A DNA stretch of 64,000 nucleotides from CAWAHD01 sp963781785 (GTDB lineage Bacteria > Planctomycetota > Planctomycetia > Isosphaerales > Isosphaeraceae): the NCBI GenBank assembly GCA_963781785.1, contig CAWAHD010000002.1:4278001-4342000 (forward strand), written 5' to 3'. Of the stretch, positions 47,362 through 57,676 are shown in pieces; the stretch's first letter is position 1; each line of letters opens with the position of its first letter. Under the pieces are notes generated by a model, which was given only the letters and a program-made list of their open reading frames with translations, ran no database searches and was not told the origin of the DNA. The translations under genes were made by a program, and so were the position numbers.

Positions 47362-48807
47362 TTAATGCGGAGGCGGCCGGCTGACCTCCACGGTGGTGTT
47401 GGCACGTATCCGCCTGCGGATATTGGGTGGCGCGTTGAAAACAGGGGTCGCTCCCTGAGAGGGGGAAGGTGGACGGCTGGGCTTGGCCAGGGCCAGCTCC
47501 TGGGCGGCCTCGACCTGGAATCGGTAGAGCTCTGGATTGTTGGGAAGGTTTTTCTGGTACCAGTCGACCGCTTTGTTGTACAGATCCAGAGCCTGGTCCT
47601 TGTGGCCGAGCTTGAGCTCGACCAAGGCCAGGAAGAACCAATCGAATCCCTTTCCGTGGTTGCTCAGCTCCATCGATCGGTAAAGGGCCTCTTTCGCTTT
47701 GTTCCAGTCGCCGGAGCGATAGTAGGCCACGCCCAGGGTGTTCCAGTAATTCCCCTCATTGGGCTGGATATCGAGGGCGCGTCGAGCGTGTCGCACGGCG
47801 TCGTCAGGGTTCAAAACGCTGGGATCGGGGCAAGTCACCTGAAGCCAGGCCAGATTGTTGAGGGCCATGGCGAGGGTAGGCCGGGCATCCTGGCGCAACG
47901 GCCCATCGGGGAGCGGGTCGATCCTGGAGATCACGTGCAGATAACTGTCCCTGGCCGCTTGAAACTCGTTTTCCGACGATTCTGCGGCAGCCGCTCTCAG
48001 CAGTTCTTGATTATTCCGCACCCATTTCTCGTCCTCGGTGAGCTCGACCTTGGACACGTTGTGAGACCCGGCGAGCCGCTCGACGTCGGTCCGGAGCACG
48101 AAATTGCGAACGATGGTCGAATTATTGAGCAGCTCGAGGTATGTCGCCCAGGCGGGCATCCGGATCATCAAGACCAGGAAGCCGAGCGACGTGTAGAGAG
48201 CGAGACGTCCGAACCGCGCTTGCCGGGCACGCTCGTTCTTGCCCGGGAGGGGGGCGGCCCCGTGAAACCGAGGAATCAAGCGCACCACACACACGGACGC
48301 GACGAGCTCGCAGACGAGCTGAAGGCCGCCGAGTACGCCGAACAGCACATCGGAAAGCGTCGGATGCAGGAACGCGCGCCTGGTCAAATGGAATGACCCG
48401 ATCGTGGCCCCTCGGCCCTGGGCATGGTTCCATTCGAGGATCAAGACGACCAGGCCGCCGATCGAGAGGACCAGAAACGTTGCGGCGGCCGCCGGCAAGA
48501 GCGCCGGCCACCGCGTGCGCCGCAAAGCGACGCTCACAACCAGGGGCCACGTCGCGACGAGGACGAGGATCAGACGATTGTCGCCAAGCCACCAGTTCAC
48601 TACCCGGGTCGTGACCGGCGCGAACCGCCAGGCTTCGATAAACGCGCCCGTGAAATCGGTGAATGTACACAGGAAACGAATCGTGCCGAGAATCACCATC
48701 CATGAGCTCAACTCGATCAGGCGATCGACGAGCACCACGCCGTCGTCATCGTGCCCACCGCTCTCGATCGAGTGAGGGCCCAGCTCGAGTTGTGCGCCCT
48801 GCGCCAT
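47362..48807 (-). CDS. Membrane protein with C-terminal TPR domain
   Basis: Of 481 residues, the first ~250 hold five or six hydrophobic segments (e.g. NRLILVLVATWPLVVSVAL, AAATFLVLSIGGLVVLIL, LALYTSLGFLVLMI). The second half has TPR repeats facing a soluble side (WNTLGVAYYRSGDWNKAKEA, WFFLALVELKLGHKDQALDLY). TPRs bind partner proteins, so it may recruit a complex to the membrane. No enzymatic domain is seen. It is divergent from the TPR gene at 49056. Confidence 0.75.
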   Translation of the reverse strand: MAQGAQLELGPHSIESGGHDDDGVVLVDRLIELSSWMVILGTIRFLCTFTDFTGAFIEAWRFAPVTTRVVNWWLGDNRLILVLVATWPLVVSVALRRTRWPALLPAAAATFLVLSIGGLVVLILEWNHAQGRGATIGSFHLTRRAFLHPTLSDVLFGVLGGLQLVCELVASVCVVRLIPRFHGAAPLPGKNERARQARFGRLALYTSLGFLVLMIRMPAWATYLELLNNSTIVRNFVLRTDVERLAGSHNVSKVELTEDEKWVRNNQELLRAAAAESSENEFQAARDSYLHVISRIDPLPDGPLRQDARPTLAMALNNLAWLQVTCPDPSVLNPDDAVRHARRALDIQPNEGNYWNTLGVAYYRSGDWNKAKEALYRSMELSNHGKGFDWFFLALVELKLGHKDQALDLYNKAVDWYQKNLPNNPELYRFQVEAAQELALAKPSRPPSPSQGATPVFNAPPNIRRRIRANTTVEVSRPPPH

Positions 48808-48962
48808 CAGTCGCTCCTCGGCTCAATTCTCCCCCATCCTTCTTATACCCGATCTGCGGCCAAGTTCAATCGCACACCGGGCAATCCGTGCGGTGACGAC
48901 TCCCGATCCCCGATCCGGTCGAGACGGGCGCCTCCAAGAGGCAAGCTTTGCGCGTTTTCGGA

Positions 48963-48993
48963 TTCATCCTTCATCCTTCATCGTTCATCCTTG
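48963..48993. repeat. Short tandem TTCATCC repeat
   Basis: Four copies of TTCATCC or its variant TTCATCG follow one another in the divergent promoter region between two TPR genes. It is too short and regular for a CRISPR array. Confidence 0.6.
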
Positions 48994-49055
48994 TTAAGAT
49001 GGATGTCGCTGAGCCATGCTTCTGCCCGACGCCTCATTCCCTGGCTGATGAAACG

Positions 49056-50333
49056 ATGAAGTCGTCATCCCCGCACGAGGTCCTGGAAGCTCCGCCGGAG
49101 CAAACTGCTCGGGTGATTGCTGGAGCCAGGGCGCACGGGAAGGGTACGACCTGGCTATTGCTGTCAAGCCTGCTCGGGTTGACGGTGGCTGCGGGGTTGT
49201 TCGTTTATCCGTCGGTTCGTGACCGATCGATCGGAGCTGATGCGATCTGGAACCAGGCGGAACGAGACTTCCTGTCCGGCCGGTATGACCGGGTCGACTC
49301 GGCCTTGGGGCGGCTGGCTCGGCTGCGCAAACCGTCCCCGCTCGATTTTCTGCTGCGGGCGCAGTATGCCATGGCCCGGAAGCGGGACGATCAGGCGCTC
49401 GCCGATCTGGCCCACGTACCGGACGACCATCCCATGGGATCTCAAGCCCGGCTCCTGGCCGGCCAGATCGAGCTGAGGCGAAATCGCGTCCGGTTTGCGG
49501 AAGAGTGGTTTCAGGCTGCACTGGAGCTCACTCCGGGCCTGATTCAGGCGCGCCGCGAGCTGATTTACATTTATGGCATGCAGCTCCGGCGGCCCGAGCT
49601 CAACGAACAGTTCCTGGCCCTGTCCCGGTTGACGCGGTTAGCGGCCGAGAACGTCTTTCACTGGGGATTGCTGCGGAACGGCTCGTGGGAGCCGGGGGAA
49701 GCGATCGCGATCTTGACCCGGTTCATCTCTGCCGATCCCGCGGACCGGTGGTCCCGGCTCGCGCTCGCGGAGAATTACCGGCGGATGGGCCTGCGCGCTC
49801 AAGCCGAGGAGGTGCTAGCCGTGTTGCCACCCGAGGATCAAGAGGCCACGGCAATCCGCGCAGATCGCCGTGGATGCGCAGGACCTGGATCGAGCCGAGC
49901 GCCTGCTTGGCGCGGACAGGACAGGCGCGCGGTGCTGGCCCGGCTGCGAGGCCGGCTGGCGCTGGCGCGGCGCGACGCCAAGGCGGCGCTCTTCAACTGG
50001 CGGATTGCATACGCCGCCGACCCGGGCGCTCGCGAGACAACCCTCGGACTGCTGCGTGCGCTGGAACTCGCCGGAGAATCCGAGGCCGCCGTGCCACTCC
50101 GCGAATCGGTGCGCAAGCTCGAATGGCTCAACACGCTGTACCATCGCGCGGGCACTCCTGAAGCGCGGCGGGAGCCCGGCTTGATGCGCCAGCTCGGGGC
50201 CGCTTGCGCTGCGGTCGATCGCACCGCCGAGGCCCGTGCCTGGTACAACCTGGCCATTGAAGCCAACGCGCTCGATTCCGAGTCACAGCGAGCCTTGTAC
50301 CGGCTGCGCGAAAGCGACAAGAACCAACCATGA
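49056..50333 (+). CDS. Membrane-anchored TPR protein, internal double frame change
   Basis: This ~425-residue protein has one hydrophobic anchor (WLLLSSLLGLTVAAGLFVYP) near residue 35 and then TPR-type helices (WNQAERDFLSGRYDRVDSAL, AEEWFQAALELTPGLIQAR, RAWYNLAIEANALDSES). Between about 49862 and 49925 the frame reads as an implausible basic stretch, while the neighbouring frame gives QIAVDAQDLDRAERLLGADR, a typical TPR helix. One base lost and one gained would explain this. The start at 49056 is chosen over 48948/48999 because the earlier part has no conserved look. Its stop overlaps the next ATG by 4 bases. Confidence 0.7.
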   Translation: MKSSSPHEVLEAPPEQTARVIAGARAHGKGTTWLLLSSLLGLTVAAGLFVYPSVRDRSIGADAIWNQAERDFLSGRYDRVDSALGRLARLRKPSPLDFLLRAQYAMARKRDDQALADLAHVPDDHPMGSQARLLAGQIELRRNRVRFAEEWFQAALELTPGLIQARRELIYIYGMQLRRPELNEQFLALSRLTRLAAENVFHWGLLRNGSWEPGEAIAILTRFISADPADRWSRLALAENYRRMGLRAQAEEVLAVLPPEDQEATAIRADRRGCAGPGSSRAPAWRGQDRRAVLARLRGRLALARRDAKAALFNWRIAYAADPGARETTLGLLRALELAGESEAAVPLRESVRKLEWLNTLYHRAGTPEARREPGLMRQLGAACAAVDRTAEARAWYNLAIEANALDSESQRALYRLRESDKNQP

Positions 50334-51901
50334 TCGCGCTCAGGGCCTCGACACGTTCGTCGCTGTTCTTTGTCTTGACGGCTCTGTCGCTGTCGCTCGG
50401 GTGGGGGATCCGCGGGAATTTCGGCCATGAATATGGTGCGATGATCCCGGGCGCACTGGCGGCGATGGCAGCCGTGCTGCTTTCCGGGCGGAATGACTGG
50501 CACCGGCGGATTGCTTATTTCGCGATGTTCGGTGCGCTGGGGTGGTCATTCGGCGGCAGCATGTCCTACATGCAGGTCGTGGCATACACCCACTCCGGGG
50601 ACTCTCTCAGCGTGCTCTACGGATTTGCGTGCCTGTTTGTGATCGGGTTCCTCTGGGCTGCCCTTGGGGGTGCGGGGACCGCACTTCCGGCGGTGGTGAA
50701 TTCGTCGTATCTGACCGCCCTTTTTCTGCCCATGGGCCTCGTCTTTCTGCTCTGGTGGCTGCAAGGCGCGGCCATCGAGCCGTGGCTCCGGGCGCGGGCT
50801 ACGCCCTCGATTGGAACGACACAGATTGGCTGGCCGCGCTCCTGGCCGTGGCGGCCGCGCTCTGTGCAGTGGCCATCCGCCGCCGGCTGGACCCGGCGAC
50901 ATCGCTGATCCTGCACCTCGCCGTCGGCTGGTGGGCGGGGTTTCTCATCCTGGTGGTGGCGCTCGGGCTGCGGATGACGCCGCCGCGCGGCGACAACTGG
51001 TCGGGATGCCTGGGAATGACGGCGGCGCTCTTCTGGTACTGCCGGCGGGAAGGATTCAGCGAAGTGGCCCGAGCCGCGCTCGTCTGCGGGTTCATCGGCG
51101 GTATCGGCTTCGCCGCGGCGTCGATGCTCAAGCTCGTCGAGGTCACCTCTGGTTTGGAGACCAACTGGCACAGCATCCTGGAGCAAACAACGGGCCTTTT
51201 CAATGGCATCGGCCTGGCGTGCGCCGTGTCCGGTCTCGCCGGCTCGGCGCCTCCGGCCGCCCGGGTCGGCGAGCCGGACCAGAACCCCTGGACCGAGCTC
51301 GCCGCACTTGGCTTTGTCGTGCTGGGAATCGCGTACCTCAACCTGCGTAAGAACGTGGCGCAATGGGTCGCGGTCAAGGCGGTGCCCGCGACGATGGCTG
51401 GTCTGGCTGCAGGGACGTGGCTCGACATGGCGTACGCCCTCGCGGCGGTAACATTCCTGGTGCTCTGGGCGCGGCACCGCGATCGTCCGCTGGCGATTCT
51501 GCCCGAAAGCTCGCTCGGCAAAGGACAGTTGCTCTACCTCGTCTTGCTCTGGTGGTTGGTCGTGGGCAATTTCGAGCGCGGCGCTCGTGGCTTTCAAGAC
51601 CGCACGGCTCGTGACCGAGGGGGTGATTTACGTCGTTGCCCTGGTGTGCACGCTGATCGTGCTCTTGTCGCCGCCTTCCCCGGACCCGCACCTCGACCGT
51701 TCACGCCTGGTCCAAGTCGGCCCGCGGCGGATGGGACTGCGCGCGACGGTGCTCGTGGGGCTGGCGGCGGCGGTCCTTTCGATCGGAATCGATTGGGCCG
51801 CCGTGCGGGCGATCTACGGCGACCGTTTTGCGGGGCACGCTTCGTTGCACATCCGCTTTGGTCCGAACGCGACCGTCAACCGCCCCGGATCTCCCCGATG
51901 A
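50330..51901 (+). CDS. Polytopic membrane protein of unknown function, two frame breaks
   Basis: Three frames in order (50330 to about 50800, about 50790 to 51590, about 51590 to 51901) join to a ~520-residue protein with at least ten hydrophobic helices, for example SSLFFVLTALSLSLGWGIRG, YLTALFLPMGLVFLLWW and GVIYVVALVCTLIVLL. The joins are smooth (ARA...GYALDWNDTDWLAALL; NFERAL-VAFKTARLVTEG). I do not recognise a family. It is translationally coupled (ATGA) to the TPR gene upstream, so the two probably act together at the membrane. Confidence 0.55.
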
Positions 51902-51935
51902 GCTTGGCGACGTCGGAGGCCGCCCACAAGATTTG

Positions 51936-53180
51936 TCAGAACTCGGCGTCAACGTGGATCCCGTGGTCAAAAACCCGGTCGTATTCACTGTGTCTGATCA
52001 AGGAATGGGGCCCTTCCAGCCGCAGTCCGGACGCCGGCGGAGCCGCGGGAAGATGGGATCGGTTCGAGAATCGCTCTGCAAACCGTTCGAGGTCGTGAGC
52101 GAGCTCGCGTGCCGAGTCATGACGCCGCCGGGGGTCTCGGGCCATGGCTTTCATGATGATCGCTTCGAGCTCCTCGGGGAAATCCGGGTCGAGCAGACAC
52201 GGGCGGCGCGGCTCGGCCCTGGCCAGAAACGGAGCGAGCCCCGACACCGACACGTGCTTGGGAACGCGGAACGGACGTTCGAGCGTGAGCGCCTCGCACA
52301 GCGTGACACCCATCGAATAGATATCGCATTTGATTTCATCGGCGGCAAACAGCAGCAGGCGTTCCGGCGCCATGTACATCGGAGTCCCGGAACCGTCGCG
52401 CATCTGCTCGGGGGTGGCGACTTCGAGATCGCGGCCGAGCCCGAAATCGCAGAGATACACCTGGCCGCAACAGTGATTGTCCAGCAGGATATTGGCTGGC
52501 TTTACGTCCCGATGAACGATGTGCCGCTCGTGAGCCCGCGCCAGTGCCGACGCCGCCTCGGCCAGGACCCCGACCATGGCAAGACGATAGCCGTTTTGCT
52601 CCAGGCTCACAAACGGATGGGGCGCCAGCGCGTCGTCACCCGAGAGACAGTCGCGCCGCCATTTGATGACGTCTCGCAGTGCGGTGCCTTCGACGTAGGG
52701 CATTGTCATGAAATGATAGCCGTGGCTCTCTTTCAATTCCCAGGCCGTCAAGAGTGACGGGCCGGACAGCCGGAGCCCGCGCTCGGCCTCGTGCCGAAAC
52801 TGGGCCATTCGCGCGGGATGGCGCGCCAGGCTTGGCTTCAAGACTTTCAGCGCCACGAGCTGCTCGATCGGTGCGAGTCGCCGGGCTTTCCAGACGTCGC
52901 CCTGTGCGCCGTGGCCCAGCGCCTCGACCAGACGAAACGAGCCCAGCTCGCAACCGGGCGACAGCGGGGGTGAAACCTGGGCGAGCTCCTCGGTCTGGCG
53001 GGGATACGGGTTGCTGGGCACACACCGAGGCACCGCGGACATCCTGATCCGGGTGGCGGTCTCCGTGAATCGATCGATGAAATGGCGAGTGCTGGCTGTG
53101 CCGATGACCGGCGCGGGAAGGATCGGCGGACGTCGTCTGGCGAACAAGGGCGGCGGCATGCCGGCTGTGGCAGAGATCAT
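51936..53180 (-). CDS. Hanks-type serine/threonine protein kinase
   Basis: All kinase landmarks are present: glycine loop GHGAQGDVW, the ATP lysine in VALKVLK, the catalytic loop HRDVKPANILLDN, DFGLGRD and the APE-like segment MAPERLLL. No transmembrane segment or sensor domain follows, and the C terminus after the kinase fold is short, so it is a soluble kinase, unlike many planctomycete kinases. The frame opens at 53180, but the first 46 residues are poorly ordered and ATG 53042 is an equally good start. It converges with the polytopic membrane gene (34 bases apart). The ~430 bases to the Nramp-like gene hold no other gene. Confidence 0.88.
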   Translation of the reverse strand: MISATAGMPPPLFARRRPPILPAPVIGTASTRHFIDRFTETATRIRMSAVPRCVPSNPYPRQTEELAQVSPPLSPGCELGSFRLVEALGHGAQGDVWKARRLAPIEQLVALKVLKPSLARHPARMAQFRHEAERGLRLSGPSLLTAWELKESHGYHFMTMPYVEGTALRDVIKWRRDCLSGDDALAPHPFVSLEQNGYRLAMVGVLAEAASALARAHERHIVHRDVKPANILLDNHCCGQVYLCDFGLGRDLEVATPEQMRDGSGTPMYMAPERLLLFAADEIKCDIYSMGVTLCEALTLERPFRVPKHVSVSGLAPFLARAEPRRPCLLDPDFPEELEAIIMKAMARDPRRRHDSARELAHDLERFAERFSNRSHLPAAPPASGLRLEGPHSLIRHSEYDRVFDHGIHVDAEF

Positions 53181-53609
53181 GGATTCCGTCCGATCGAGAC
53201 GTGGATCGTGGTGAATCGGCCGTGGCGCCTGGCGTGGCGAGAGCTCACGCGTCCGTCAGCCAGCCGGGAGCCGGGCATCGGGCTGGGATCGCAGAGCTTG
53301 AGCGCATCGGCTTCACTCAAGGCTAGGCCAGGGACTCTAGCGGCGAGTGAATCGAGCAACCATGTCGCCCGGAATCAACAAGCGGCCATCGGGAGATGAA
53401 GCCCGACCGCAACAGGGAGGCGATCTGATCGGGAAGCCGTCAGCCCGCGAGCAGCTTTGCCGGGGGCCGCGCCGGTGCCGATGCTTGACAGCCGGTGCAG
53501 CCGCGTCCATGATGACCGTCGTCGTGAGGGCGCGAGGATCGGAGGGCCCCCGGTTTCGACGTCGAGGCGACGGTTCAACGGTTTTTCACGGCTCGGCGGC
53601 CGCGGTGGA

Positions 53610-55085
53610 ATGAACGACGAGACCCCCGATCTTTATGCCATGTCGCCCGAGGCCGTGCAGGAGCCTCCGCGAAGGTTTTCACAGGCGATCCGCCAGATCG
53701 GGCCCGGCCTGATCCTGGCGGCGTCGATCGTCGGCACCGGGGAGCTGATCAACACGACGAGCCTGGGAGCCAAGGCGGGATTCAGCCTGCTCTGGCTGAT
53801 CCTCCTCTCGTGCGTCATCAAGGTGTTCGTGCAGATCGAGCTCGGTCGCTACGCCATCACGCACGGCAAGACAACTCTGGCGGCTTTTGACACCCTACCG
53901 GGTCCGCGTGCCGGCGTATCATGGCTGTGCTGGCTCTGGCTGATCATGACGCTGACGACCCAGGCTCAGGTCGCGGCGATGGAGGGGACGGTGGGCCAGG
54001 CGGCTCACATGGCTTTCCCCGACGCGTCTCGGCTGGTTGCCAGCGCGGCCGGCGCCATGGTCGATTCGTGGGGGGCTTATCTCTCGACCCACCAGGAGCA
54101 CGGCTGGGCGGCCGTCACGACCGTGGCGGCCGTTGCGCTCTTACTTTCCGGCGGATACAAGCGGCTGGAGCACATCACAACCGTACTGGTCGCCGCGGTC
54201 ACGCTGTTTACCGTGGCGAGTGTCATCGTTCTGCAATGGACGAAGTTCCGCATCACCTTGCCCGACGTGGGGCAAGGATTCGAGCTGGCCGTGCCGGCGG
54301 CCGCGGTCGCCCTGGCGTTTTCGGCGTTCGGGATCACGGGCGTCGGAGCGTCGGAGCTGTTTGCGTATCCGTACTGGTGCATCGAGAAGGGCTATGCACG
54401 CTCGACCGGGGCACGGAGCGAGGACGAGTCGTGGGCCAGGCGTGCCCGGGGCTGGACCCGTGTCATGCAGCTCGACGCGTGGTTCAGCATGGTGGTTTTC
54501 ACGGTGGCGACCGTCGCGTTCTACTTCCTCGGGGCGGCAGTCCTGCATCCGCAGCGACTCGATCCGCAGGGCGCGGAGATGATCCCGATGTTGTCGCGAA
54601 TGTACATGCAGCCCCTGGAAGGATCGCCGCTAGAGTGGCTCCGCCCGTTCACCCGTGTCGGTTTCCTGCTCGGCGCCTGGGCCGTGCTCTTCAAGACGCT
54701 TTATGTCGCAACGGCCGCCAACAGCCGGCTGACGGCCGACTTCGTCTGCCGGCTGGGGATCTGGCCCCAGGCCGGGCCCGCGCAGCGAACCTGGCTGGTC
54801 AAGCTGTTCTGCGTGCTCTATCCCACCCTGTCGCTGGGACTGTATTATGCGTTCCGGGAGCCACAGGGGCTGATCAAGGCCGGCGGGATCGCGCAGGCTT
54901 TGATGCTTCCCTTCATCGCCGGTGCAACCATCTACCTGCGCCGCCGCGATACTGACCCTCGCGTCGGCCCCTCTCTCGCGAGCGACGTCTGCACCTGGAT
55001 CGCGTTCGTGGCGATCTCGGCCGTGGCCGTCTACAGCAGCGCCGTCCAGATCAAGGCACTCCTGCCGGCTTTCCGGCTGCCGTGA
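53610..55085 (+). CDS. Nramp-related divalent metal transporter
   Basis: This 491-residue protein has about eleven hydrophobic helices and opens with the Nramp pattern (IGPGLILAASIVGTGELINTTSLGAKAG, then FSLLWLILLS). The metal-binding DPGN of canonical Nramp is replaced by GTGE at the same position, and the helix-6 MPH motif is also not seen (AFGITGVGASE). The substrate may therefore not be Mn or Fe. The open frame begins at 53457 but the first ~50 residues are low-complexity; ATG 53610 starts the conserved part. Confidence 0.82.
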   Translation: MNDETPDLYAMSPEAVQEPPRRFSQAIRQIGPGLILAASIVGTGELINTTSLGAKAGFSLLWLILLSCVIKVFVQIELGRYAITHGKTTLAAFDTLPGPRAGVSWLCWLWLIMTLTTQAQVAAMEGTVGQAAHMAFPDASRLVASAAGAMVDSWGAYLSTHQEHGWAAVTTVAAVALLLSGGYKRLEHITTVLVAAVTLFTVASVIVLQWTKFRITLPDVGQGFELAVPAAAVALAFSAFGITGVGASELFAYPYWCIEKGYARSTGARSEDESWARRARGWTRVMQLDAWFSMVVFTVATVAFYFLGAAVLHPQRLDPQGAEMIPMLSRMYMQPLEGSPLEWLRPFTRVGFLLGAWAVLFKTLYVATAANSRLTADFVCRLGIWPQAGPAQRTWLVKLFCVLYPTLSLGLYYAFREPQGLIKAGGIAQALMLPFIAGATIYLRRRDTDPRVGPSLASDVCTWIAFVAISAVAVYSSAVQIKALLPAFRLP

Positions 55086-55168
55086 GTCAACAGGGGGAAT
55101 TCCACCCGGAGAACGGATCTCGCGTGAACGTTCTGGTTGCCAGTACGATCGACCACGGCCCTTGACTC

Positions 55169-57583
55169 GTGGCCCCAGGGCGAAAGGTCCATTTCGTGAC
55201 GCGCTTGTTGCTCTCTGCCCGGTTTGTCACGTTCAGCTCGGTCGTGATCTTGCTGGCCTTTCTGGCCTGGGCAGGCAAGCGGGTCACCTACGAGCAGTCG
55301 ATCAAATCGTTCTTCGCCGACGACGATCCGTACATGGCGATTTACCAGAAGACCGCCGCCGCGTTCGGGGACGACAATTTCGCATTCCTGGTTTACGACG
55401 ATCCCGACCTGGTGACACCCGCGGGGTTTGCGCGAGTGAGGGAACTGGCGTCGGCGGTCAAAGCGGCGCAGGTGCCCGGTGTGGAGCGGATCGAATCACT
55501 CGACGCCATGCCGCTGTTATGGGCGGTCGACGACGCTTTGCTGGCGCTGGACCGACTGCCGGAATTCGCCCGCAAGATGGCCAAGAATGCCGCGAAGCAG
55601 GCGATCAAGAACATCGATCCCAAGACGAGCGCGATGACCGTCGGCGGTGCCGTCCGCGCGGCGGGCGGCGACCCCAAGGCGCTTCTGGCTCTCAAGGAGC
55701 GAATGACGCGGCATCCGTTGTTTCTGGGTACCTTGATCGACGCGTCCGGCACGACGACAGCGGTGATCGTCCGGCTGCAGAAGACTCACCAGCACAACGT
55801 GGTCGCGACCACCGCCGCGTTGCGGCGGCTGGCCGATGACTTCGCGGCGCGGCACGCACTGGGCCGGCCCGCGGTTGTCGGCCCGCCGGTCCTTCTGGGC
55901 GATGGATTTGCGGCGATCGAGGTCGACGGCCGCCGGCTGTCGGTGATCGGCATGATCTTGATCGGCGTCGTAACCTTGACCGCCGTGCGCAGCCTGTGGT
56001 GGGCGATCGTGCCGATCCTGGCCGGCTGGGTGATCTGGCTGGGAACCGAGGCGATCCTGGCGAGCCTCGACATCAAGCTGACGCTTTCGGGCGGTCCTTT
56101 GGTCGCGCAGATCATCGTCTTGACCATGCCGGCGGCGAGCCACCTGGCGATCCATTTCCGCGACAATCGCCGCCGCGAGGCCGACCCGCGCCAGGCCGCT
56201 ATTTCGACGCTCTCCGCGGTCGCCTCACCAATCATCTGGACAGCGATCACCGGGGCGATCGGCTATGGTGCACTCGTGACCAGCAACGTGGTCCCGATCC
56301 GCCAGTTTGGTGCGATCCTGGCCGTCTGCACCTTCAGCGCGGCCGTTCTGGTCATGCTGATCTCGCCGATCGCGATGTTGCCCCCGTTCCGAATGGAGAT
56401 CCCTGTCCGATACGGATCCCACTCGACGGTTGCCTGGCTGATGAACCGGTTGATCCTCTGGGTTTATCGCCACCCAGGCGCGATTATCCTCGCGGTGGCG
56501 GCGGTGGTTGCGCCGCTGGCATGGGGACTCTTGCGCCTGAGCTACGAGACGAACTACATCAACCTGTTTCGCCCGGAGACCCGGGTCGTGCACGATTATC
56601 ACGCGGTCGAATCCCGGCTCGGCGGCATCGGCGTGGTCGAGCTGATCGTGCCGGTTGGCGACGCGATGACGCCGCAGATCGTCACACGGCTCAAGGCCGT
56701 GGAAGACGAGATTGGGGGCATCCGCGTCTCCAGCCCGCAGGCAATCGCACAGGTCCTCTCGCTGGCGACGGTGCTCGACCCGGACGGCCGGCTGGCGGCC
56801 TTGCCCGCGAATCGGCGGGATCGCGTGCTGGCCGACAAGCTCGAGCTGATCGCGCTATCGCCCCAGGGGGGGTTATTGAAGAGCTTCTGGAATTCCGAGG
56901 CCGGTCTTTGTCGGATCATGATCCGCATGAAGGAGCAGCAGCCTGCGGCTGACAAAGAGCAGATCTTCCATCTGGCCACGGCCGCCGCCGCGCGCGAGTT
57001 CGGCCCTCAGTCGTACCTGACCGGCCTTTCCGATTTGATGACGCGCACGACCCTCGCGATCATCGCCACGCAGTGGGGAACGTTCCTCTGGTCAACGATC
57101 GGCATCCTGATCATGCTCACGCTGGCATTTCGCAGCGTGTTCCTCGCGGTGCTCGCCATTCTGCCCACCCTGCTCTCGGTGGTGTTCGTGCTGGGTCTAA
57201 TGGGCTGGTTGAACATCCAGCTCGACATGGCGACGGCTTTGGTGGCGAGCGTGGCCCTGGGGCTCTCGGTCGACGACACGTTTCACTGCTTGCTTCAGTT
57301 TCACCGCGACCGCAAACGGCGGCGATTCCGCCGGCGGCTGTTCGATAGCTACCAGGTCAGCGGCCCGGGGGTCTTGCTATCGAGCCTGGCGGTTGCCGTC
57401 GGCTTCGCCGCGCTGCGGGCCAGCGAGTTCGAGCCTTTCATCAACTTTGGTACAATGGTCGGCATCGCGACGGCGGGCAGTACTCTGGGCAACCTGGTCC
57501 TGTTGCCGGCCTGCCTCACTTTGGTCGAGCGCCGGCTGTTGAAGCGGAAAGCCCGAAGCCTGCCTGCCACGGCAGGCGCTTGA
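55169..57583 (+). CDS. MMPL/RND-superfamily exporter
   Basis: This protein of about 804 residues has the RND layout: one helix near the N terminus (FVTFSSVVILLAFLAWAG), a periplasmic loop of ~200 residues, six helices, a second loop and six helices. Family features include the Asp-bearing helix (VASVALGLSVDDTFHCLLQF) and GVVELIVPVG. Such proteins export lipids or hydrophobic compounds using the proton gradient; hopanoid exporters (HpnN) are close relatives. The start is GTG 55169, or GTG 55197, with no clear ribosome site. It follows the Nramp-like gene by 83 bases on the same strand. Confidence 0.85.
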   Translation: MAPGRKVHFVTRLLLSARFVTFSSVVILLAFLAWAGKRVTYEQSIKSFFADDDPYMAIYQKTAAAFGDDNFAFLVYDDPDLVTPAGFARVRELASAVKAAQVPGVERIESLDAMPLLWAVDDALLALDRLPEFARKMAKNAAKQAIKNIDPKTSAMTVGGAVRAAGGDPKALLALKERMTRHPLFLGTLIDASGTTTAVIVRLQKTHQHNVVATTAALRRLADDFAARHALGRPAVVGPPVLLGDGFAAIEVDGRRLSVIGMILIGVVTLTAVRSLWWAIVPILAGWVIWLGTEAILASLDIKLTLSGGPLVAQIIVLTMPAASHLAIHFRDNRRREADPRQAAISTLSAVASPIIWTAITGAIGYGALVTSNVVPIRQFGAILAVCTFSAAVLVMLISPIAMLPPFRMEIPVRYGSHSTVAWLMNRLILWVYRHPGAIILAVAAVVAPLAWGLLRLSYETNYINLFRPETRVVHDYHAVESRLGGIGVVELIVPVGDAMTPQIVTRLKAVEDEIGGIRVSSPQAIAQVLSLATVLDPDGRLAALPANRRDRVLADKLELIALSPQGGLLKSFWNSEAGLCRIMIRMKEQQPAADKEQIFHLATAAAAREFGPQSYLTGLSDLMTRTTLAIIATQWGTFLWSTIGILIMLTLAFRSVFLAVLAILPTLLSVVFVLGLMGWLNIQLDMATALVASVALGLSVDDTFHCLLQFHRDRKRRRFRRRLFDSYQVSGPGVLLSSLAVAVGFAALRASEFEPFINFGTMVGIATAGSTLGNLVLLPACLTLVERRLLKRKARSLPATAGA
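57562..57577 (+). terminator. Possible terminator hairpin after the MMPL exporter gene
   Basis: GCCTGCC and GGCAGGC form a perfect 7-bp stem around AC at the end of the coding region, between convergent genes. No T-run follows. Confidence 0.3.
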
Positions 57584-57676
57584 AGCTTCAGGACCGACAT
57601 CTGCCGGTTGTTTCGCCGCGACGGCGTCTGCGGCGGCTACATCACGGCACGATTGCTAACCGCGACTGAAGCTTCG

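Noticed and set aside
48963..48993. Possible CRISPR-like repeats
   Set aside because: The TTCATCC units are directly adjacent with no spacers, and no cas gene is present in the window.
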